A DNA stretch of 6,277 nucleotides from Spirochaetia bacterium (GTDB lineage Bacteria > Spirochaetota > Spirochaetia > Treponematales > Breznakiellaceae): assembly GCA_025997895.1 (NCBI GenBank), contig BNVF01000105.1, forward strand, positions 1 through 6,277, written 5' to 3'. Made by a program: the position numbers and the translations under genes. Below, one piece after another: positions 4,724 through 6,277 of the stretch. The stretch's first letter is position 1. Each line of letters opens with the position of its first letter. The notes under the pieces were generated by a model that was given only the letters and a program-made list of their open reading frames with translations, did not search any database and was not told where the DNA came from.

Positions 4724-6277
4724 TCAGCTCCTTTTTTTGAGACCTGGAACAAAGTTATATGCTGCAAGGACAAGAAGGGCTATGCCAAAACCTGCAAAGT
4801 TAAAAACGAGCGGAGTCGTAAACAGTAAAATAGCGCAGGGGAACAGTATGATACGCACTATAAGATGCAAATTTTTTCCCGCCCAGCCTATGACCGAGGC
4901 ACCCAGGATAATGCAGCCAATTGCAGCGGTAACAATGGCCCAGATAATGAGGCCTATAGGACCTTCAAAGAGCAGCGCATTGTAGTAAACAAAAATAAAA
5001 GGAATGATGAAGCCCGTGCTGGCCAGCTTTATTGCGTCACGTCCAGTTGCCCACATACCTGCTCCCGCAATCCCCGCTGCCGCAAATGTAGAAAGCGCCA
5101 CCGGCGGCGTAATCGTAGACAGGGCGCCAAAGTATAAAATAAAAAGATGGGCTGCAAGCTGGGCAATACCCATTTTTACCAGTGCAGGAGCCACAAGCAC
5201 CGCGAGAATCATATAAGCCGCGCTGGTAGGAAGCCCCATACCAAGCAAAAGGCTTGTCAGAAACGAAAGAACAAGGGCTATCATTAAATTGCCGTTTGCG
5301 ATTCCGGTAATAATACCGCTGATTTTTAAGCCAAGCCCCGTCACATTAATAACATCCATGATTATTCCTGCAAGGATACATGCCGCAGCAATGGGAGCAA
5401 TTCCCTCTACAGAATTTTTAAGCGCCTTTAATATTTTTTTAGGTGTCATATTAGCCCGGGTTTTTATGAGTCCTACAATTAGTGTAGCAACAATCGCAAA
5501 AAATGCAGAACGTTTTACGCTGAAATTATTAATTAACAGGGCGATAAGTATGATCAGCGGTAGAAAATACAACCATCCCGCCTTAAACACCGTACCGATT
5601 TTCTTTATCTGATCACTCTCAGCCGCCGGGATATTGTCTTTGCGGGCCGAAAAATAGACCGTAGCAGAAAGCGTGATATAATACAAAATTGCGGGGATAA
5701 GGGCAGCAAGGACGATCCGTGAATACGGTATGCCCGTTATCTCGCTCATTAAAAAAGCAACCGCGCCCATAACCGGGGGCATTATTTGTCCGCCGGAAGA
5801 TGCAACCGCTTCAACAGCTCCGGCCATAGAAGGTTTATACCCCACTTTTTTCATGAGCGGGATGGTAAAAGTACCGGTGGTTACCACATTTGCAGCGCCG
5901 GAGCCGTTAATGGTTCCCATGAGCATACTGGAAAATACCGCTGCCTGGGCAGGACCACCTCGGGCTTTTCCGGTTAAAGAAAAAGCAAGGTCAACAAAAA
6001 ATTCTCCTGCTCCGGTCAATTCCAAAAGACATCCGAATAAAACAAAAATAAAAATAAACTGGGCAGAAACATAAAGAGTTTGTCCGTACATTCCGCTTGA
6101 AATGTTCGAATAAATATCTGTAAACAGACGTTGAACCGAAAATCTGCTCGTATGAAATATTCCGGTAATGCGAGACCCATATAAGCCATAGGCAATAAAA
6201 ACAACACAAATTATGGGAAGAATATTTCCAACAACACGCCATGCGATAAGCAATGCGACAATAACCGCCATAATAGC
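4724..6277 (-). CDS. TRAP transporter fused permease (DctQM-type), N-terminus outside the window
   Basis: Inner-membrane permease of a tripartite ATP-independent periplasmic transporter, which uses an ion gradient and a periplasmic binding protein to import organic acids. 517 residues are visible and the frame is open through the right edge; fused permeases run to about 620-680, so roughly 100-150 N-terminal residues are missing. Counting from the first visible Met (codon 6269-6271), the DctM domain shows GTINGSGAANVVTTG (119-133), IPLMKKVGYKP (137-147), EAVASSGGQIMPPVMGA (154-170), and in its second inverted half LLLGMGLPTSAAYM (341-354) and FGALSTITPPVALSTFAAAG (381-400). About a dozen hydrophobic segments are seen, the last at about 467-505, and the protein ends KKRS. 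The sequence style is that of permeases paired with TAXI-type binding proteins; that gene would be expected upstream, past 6277. The operon promoter is also outside. Confidence 0.95.
   Translation of the reverse strand, partial: AIMAVIVALLIAWRVVGNILPIICVVFIAYGLYGSRITGIFHTSRFSVQRLFTDIYSNISSGMYGQTLYVSAQFIFIFVLFGCLLELTGAGEFFVDLAFSLTGKARGGPAQAAVFSSMLMGTINGSGAANVVTTGTFTIPLMKKVGYKPSMAGAVEAVASSGGQIMPPVMGAVAFLMSEITGIPYSRIVLAALIPAILYYITLSATVYFSARKDNIPAAESDQIKKIGTVFKAGWLYFLPLIILIALLINNFSVKRSAFFAIVATLIVGLIKTRANMTPKKILKALKNSVEGIAPIAAACILAGIIMDVINVTGLGLKISGIITGIANGNLMIALVLSFLTSLLLGMGLPTSAAYMILAVLVAPALVKMGIAQLAAHLFILYFGALSTITPPVALSTFAAAGIAGAGMWATGRDAIKLASTGFIIPFIFVYYNALLFEGPIGLIIWAIVTAAIGCIILGASVIGWAGKNLHLIVRIILFPCAILLFTTPLVFNFAGFGIALLVLAAYNFVPGLKKRS
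4728..4734 (-). promoter_or_regulatory. Ribosome binding site of the RraA-like gene
   Basis: On the minus strand AAAGGAG lies 5 bases before the ATG at 4722. It is formed by the last Lys-Arg-Ser codons of the permease, so ribosomes terminating on the permease TGA finish on top of it. This decides the start against the longer in-frame alternative at 4773. Confidence 0.85.

Noticed and set aside
4274..4828. Plus-strand 184-codon ORF opposite the RraA-like gene and the permease end
   Set aside because: It crosses two well-supported minus-strand genes and has no recognisable domain or ribosome site.
5289..6074. Plus-strand ORFs with hydrophobic stretches opposite the permease
   Set aside because: Antisense of transmembrane codons commonly gives hydrophobic readings; the minus frame has full TRAP motifs.

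Overview
The window looks like ordinary chromosomal DNA from a bacterium of roughly middling GC. The mix of genes (low-molecular-weight thioredoxin reductase, exported GH3 N-acetylhexosaminidase, a GNAT protein with an unfamiliar N-terminal half, a fused TRAP permease with an RraA-like aldolase) would fit a host-associated spirochaete such as a gut Treponema. That assignment is a tentative inference from general knowledge; no rRNA, tRNA or other marker is present to fix the taxon.

Layout. Positions 1-129 may hold the tail of an upstream plus-strand gene, followed by an AT-rich promoter region with a clear sigma70-type site (TTGACG-N17-TATTAT). trxB (206-1258, +) follows with a good Shine-Dalgarno. 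A 90-bp gap carries two copies of a 9-bp AT-rich palindrome and a probable extended -10 promoter that would start transcription at, or within a base of, the ATG of the next gene. That gene (1349-3004, +) encodes an exported two-domain GH3 beta-N-acetylhexosaminidase. It overlaps by 8 bp a GNAT acetyltransferase gene (2997-3893, +), whose first 20 codons are an 18-bp tandem repeat. A possible 37-codon ORF (3904-4017, +) follows, containing two strong hairpins. From 4033 to the right edge the genes are on the minus strand: a fused TRAP transporter permease (runs off the window) and, one base after its stop, an RraA/HMG-CHA-aldolase-like protein.

How the genes work together. TrxB recycles thioredoxin in the cytoplasm and stands alone. 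The GH3 enzyme probably trims N-acetylhexosaminyl residues from muropeptides or other glycans outside the cytoplasm; the GNAT gene is co-transcribed with it, but its substrate is unknown. The TRAP permease and RraA-like protein form a tight convergent operon. The simplest reading is uptake of an organic acid followed by retro-aldol cleavage or decarboxylation in the cytoplasm, with the solute-binding protein expected just beyond the right edge. I see no mobile element, CRISPR array, tRNA or rRNA. The points most worth a second look are the apparent leaderless start of the GH3 gene, the in-frame repeat at the GNAT start, and the TRAP-aldolase pairing.
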